A DNA stretch of 64,000 nt from Isoetes taiwanensis (Eukaryota > Streptophyta > Lycopodiopsida > Isoetales > Isoetaceae). The notes under the pieces were generated by a model. That model saw only the letters and a list, made by a program, of their open reading frames with translations. It made no database searches and was not told where the DNA came from. Positions within the stretch are counted from its first letter, which is position 1. The number at the start of each line of letters is the position of its first letter. Where the stretch lies: contig JAJEKV010000057.1 of assembly GCA_021234155.1 (NCBI GenBank), positions 4,867,821 through 4,931,820 on the forward strand, read 5' to 3'. Below, in pieces: positions 63,970-64,000 of this stretch. A program made the position numbers and the translations under genes.

Positions 63970-64000
63970 TTTGAAATTAAATTAAAGCCGGAGGCTAAGC

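Noticed and set aside
1-64000. CRISPR arrays, bacterial operons, organelle gene clusters
   Set aside because: No regularly spaced identical repeats with unique spacers, no rRNA or tRNA clusters and no organelle genes. The tandem repeats present are transposon related.

Overview
The window is nuclear DNA from a plant, most likely a land plant. Signs of this are Ty3/gypsy chromovirus and Ty1/copia elements primed by an initiator-Met-type primer site, GT-AG introns, an AT-rich background, and copy differences at CTG/CAG sites that look like a CHG-methylation sequencing footprint. The lineage cannot be fixed from the sequence. Several rare transposon-type proteins (a Crypton-like DUF3504 domain and a DDE-like transposase best known to me from animals) would fit a non-seed plant; this is inference.

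Bases 1-27142 are one head-to-tail array with a period near 11.7 kb, all on the minus strand. Three copies of a ~2.5-kb gypsy LTR alternate with two gypsy internal regions (3730-8446 and 15443-20146: gag, protease, RT, RNase H, integrase, chromodomain). Every gypsy LTR carries the same ~4.45-kb copia element at the same position, flanked by ATCCC. The copia copies therefore spread as part of the gypsy LTR. The copia element is itself defective: its pol stops just after the RT YVDD motif and runs directly into its LTR.

Bases 27143-42600 hold an unrecognised decayed coding stretch, an intronless eRF1-like gene (28110-29245) with two internal deletions and damaged stop-codon-recognition motifs, a Crypton-like exon (30644-31217), four correctly spliced exons of a Sec14-like lipid-transfer protein (31956-32979), a ~1.8-kb segmental duplication (35325-37182 and 40183-41938) whose first copy contains an 8-bp-TSD hAT-type MITE, Helitron and CACTA termini, and an LRR fragment.

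Bases 42600-52600 are mostly gene-poor. They contain foldback elements (42799-42911, 47411-47542), a second Helitron end (48379-48406), a LINE-like poly(A) tail, a 551-bp hAT-type element with a clean 8-bp TSD (50828-51378) and scraps of copia RT.

Bases 53400-56830 on the minus strand carry two clusters of in-frame exons of an unrecognised helical protein or proteins. Bases 57160-58275 (plus) hold a decayed HAD/FCP1-type phosphatase-like gene, and 58534-61098 (minus) a decayed transposase gene. The latter is cut by a third LTR family (61099-61553, 62794-63312), whose second copy leads into an RNase H domain and then the start of a gypsy RT region at the right edge.

Most coding sequence is mobile or broken. 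No tRNA, rRNA or CRISPR array was found. eRF1, Sec14 and the 53-57 kb exon clusters are the only host-gene-like loci, and the first two are incomplete.
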